DNA of 15,745 nt from Actinomycetes bacterium (GTDB lineage Bacteria; Actinomycetota; Acidimicrobiia; Acidimicrobiales; RAAP-2): contig JAJYPU010000034.1 of NCBI GenBank assembly GCA_021795095.1, forward strand, positions 1 through 15,745, written 5' to 3'. Positions within the stretch are counted from its first letter, which is position 1, and each line of letters starts with the position of its first letter. Of the stretch, positions 14,015 to 15,745 are shown piece by piece. The notes under the pieces were generated by a model. The model worked only from the letters and a program-made list of their open reading frames with translations. It searched no databases and was not told where the DNA came from. The translations under genes and the position numbers were made by a program.

Positions 14015-15745
14015 ATGTTCCACCATTTTTCCACCTGGTGGCGGGCGCTCAGCGTGGTACTCCTCGGCCTCGCGACGATCACGTGGCCGTCGGCCTCGGG
14101 CGCTGCGACTACGCCGACCTTCACCGTCGAGCACCAGGACGCCACTGCGGTGATGTCATCGTCGGGCACCGCCAGAATCGTCATCGCGATGGCCTTCGCC
14201 CACCCGAGCGACACGACGCAGGCGTCTCTCGCGCTCTACCCCCGAATCGTCATGCGCTCACAGATCGCGCCGATCATCTCGGGCGCCGGGATCTCCGGAC
14301 CCGCCTCCGCATCGACCGGTTCGTTCGAACCCGACTGCACGGCGTCACGCACGAGCACCATCACGGTCGTGTTCTTCACGGGACGCCCACTCATCAGTCG
14401 GGGCCGGTGCGGACCACTACCCCGGTTACGACTCGCATGTCGCGGTGCGACCTGCGACGGCGTGTACCCGCTGCGTTACGCCGTCAGCGCCCACGGGACC
14501 ACGTCGGTGTCGTGGTCCCTCGTCGCGGTCCAGTCCGCACCCGTCGCGAGCCCGCTGCAGTTCTCCTGGATCACGACCTTGGGCGCGGGGACGTGGTCCA
14601 AATCCGTTCGCACCGCAGCCGTGCTCACAGCGATCAGTCGACGTCCGACGATGCCACTCACGGTCAGCGCTAACTACGAGACGCTGTCGAGCGCCTACGC
14701 GGCCGGAGCGCGCGGCGCGGCGTGGCGTGACGCGCTCAATCACGCGGTCGCCAGTCCGCTGCACCGCATCGTCGACGCCCCGCCCCAGCGGGTGGACTTC
14801 GCCGGACTCGCGGCGAACGGACTCGGCGCTGAGGTGAAGTCACAACTTAACCTGGCCGGTCAGCTCGTCGGGGCCATCACCGGGCACTACCTCGACGGAC
14901 CCGTCCTGCTTGAGGGCCAGCCCTCGGCCGCGACGGTCGCCGCCCTGGGGGCGGCCGGCGTTTCCAACGTCGTCGTCCCCGAGAACCGGCTCACGATCGA
15001 GCCCTCCACAACCCTGACCTGGGGCTCCCCCTTTCACGTCACGGGGGGCGGGTCGCCCGTCGCGCTGACCGACGACCAGCCACTCTCAGCGCTCGCGGTC
15101 GACGGGGCCATCGAACCCGGCCGCCGGGCTGCCATCATGCTGGCCACGCTCGCCTTCTTGCATTTCGAGGCACCCAACGCGCCCGCCAGCCGATCGGTCA
15201 TCGTCACTGTCCCGGCGACGATGACGTCGATCCCGTTCTTCAACCAGGTCGCGGCGGGCCTCACCGCTGATCCGTTCGTCGTGGCGAGCAGTCTGGTCCC
15301 CTCGTTCACCTCGTCACTGATCGGATCCGACGGTGCGCCATCAACCCGGACCTTGCTCGCGGGCCCGCCCTCCCACTGGAGTGCGCGCAACGTCACCACA
15401 CTCACCACACTCGCGGCCCAGGTCAACTCCTTCAGCCAAGCCATCACCGATCACGCTGTCGCCTTCGCCCTTCGTGTTGCGACCGCACGCGCCGAGACCG
15501 TCGGGAGTGCGTCGGCACGTCAGAGCATTATCAACGCAGCCACGGCCGGTCTCAACGCGCAGCTCGCCAAGTTCACTGTCGACCCGAGCGCCATCACACT
15601 CGCCGGCCCCGGGACCGCGCTGCCGATCACATTGCACAGCACCGCCTCGTACACGATCACGGCGGTGGTCCACCTCTTGACGAACCAGTTGGACTTCCCC
15701 AAGGGGTCCAACGTCGTGGTGACCCTCGGTGCGCCGACGACCTCC
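14015..15745 (+). CDS. Secreted DUF6049-like protein (partial, C-terminus beyond window)
   Basis: The frame is open for 577 codons from ATG 14015 to the right edge. Residues 1-30 form a signal peptide: a short polar head with Arg, a Val/Leu core, and Ala-Ser-Gly-Ala near the cleavage site. The mature part is rich in Thr, Ser, Ala and Val with many short beta-like strands and few charged blocks. It includes Cys pairs near residues 110-150 and a mid-protein section resembling a glycoside-hydrolase-like fold, as in DUF6049. The family call rests mainly on position: in mycobacteria the DUF6049 gene lies between the CCA nucleotidyltransferase/Nudix genes and murJ, the lipid II flippase. Its own role is unknown, probably in the cell envelope. 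A C-terminal membrane helix is expected but is not in the window. Confidence 0.75.
   Translation, partial: MFHHFSTWWRALSVVLLGLATITWPSASGAATTPTFTVEHQDATAVMSSSGTARIVIAMAFAHPSDTTQASLALYPRIVMRSQIAPIISGAGISGPASASTGSFEPDCTASRTSTITVVFFTGRPLISRGRCGPLPRLRLACRGATCDGVYPLRYAVSAHGTTSVSWSLVAVQSAPVASPLQFSWITTLGAGTWSKSVRTAAVLTAISRRPTMPLTVSANYETLSSAYAAGARGAAWRDALNHAVASPLHRIVDAPPQRVDFAGLAANGLGAEVKSQLNLAGQLVGAITGHYLDGPVLLEGQPSAATVAALGAAGVSNVVVPENRLTIEPSTTLTWGSPFHVTGGGSPVALTDDQPLSALAVDGAIEPGRRAAIMLATLAFLHFEAPNAPASRSVIVTVPATMTSIPFFNQVAAGLTADPFVVASSLVPSFTSSLIGSDGAPSTRTLLAGPPSHWSARNVTTLTTLAAQVNSFSQAITDHAVAFALRVATARAETVGSASARQSIINAATAGLNAQLAKFTVDPSAITLAGPGTALPITLHSTASYTITAVVHLLTNQLDFPKGSNVVVTLGAPTTS

Noticed and set aside
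14017..14214. Longer start for the CCA nucleotidyltransferase at 14214
   Set aside because: It would overlap about 200 bp of the signal-peptide region of the divergent DUF6049-like gene, and the added residues do not resemble the family.

Overview
The window looks like a chromosomal segment from a high-GC actinobacterium. The core gene order (inositol-3-phosphate synthase, PadR regulator, DUF5318, rpsF-ssb-rpsR-rplI-dnaB, and a CCA nucleotidyltransferase divergent from a DUF6049-type secreted protein) matches blocks that flank the origin in mycobacteria and other Actinobacteria. Three things point to a deep-branching lineage rather than a mycobacterium or streptomycete: the two origin-side blocks are joined, panB sits where a penicillin-binding protein gene is usually found, and there is a large cupredoxin cluster. 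I favour an Acidimicrobiia-like organism, but that is inference. No rRNA, tRNA, CRISPR array or insertion sequence was seen.

Region 1 (1-2869, accessory). Four tandem minus-strand genes encode paralogous exported cupredoxins; the last one runs off the left edge. Three of them have the spacing of a CuA motif (Cys-x3-Cys-x3-His-x2-Met) but carry Thr at the His position. The fourth, nearest the promoter, has a different site: Cys-x3-Cys-x6-His-x3-Met. The outer two proteins are predicted membrane-anchored and the inner two have signal peptides. A 376-bp divergent intergenic region separates this cluster from the next one and holds two copies of the palindrome CCGTG-N4-CACGG.

Region 2 (2870-4980). 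A NarL/FixJ-type response regulator overlaps by four bases a membrane histidine kinase (four membrane segments, coiled coil, PAS, HisKA_3, HATPase). The shared palindromes suggest that this pair controls the cupredoxin array and perhaps itself. Together, regions 1 and 2 are the best candidate for an undescribed system: a regulated set of copper or electron-transfer proteins at the cell surface.

Region 3 (4997-10671, minus strand). A multi-pass membrane protein of unknown function is followed, reading right to left from the far end, by DUF5318, panB, then the ribosomal/replication operon rpsF-ssb-rpsR-rplI, a strong hairpin, and dnaB. rpsF has its own likely promoter and a foldable leader of the sort used for S6:S18 autoregulation. 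S18 carries an unusual low-complexity and acidic C-terminal tail.

Region 4 (10754-12528, plus strand). A PadR-family regulator, with a palindromic operator candidate on its promoter, lies 23 bp upstream of myo-inositol-3-phosphate synthase. A strong bidirectional terminator follows.

Region 5 (12529-15745). A CCA-adding tRNA nucleotidyltransferase on the minus strand has Glu in place of the first catalytic Asp. It is divergent from a large secreted DUF6049-like protein that runs off the right edge; in relatives the MurJ flippase gene follows.
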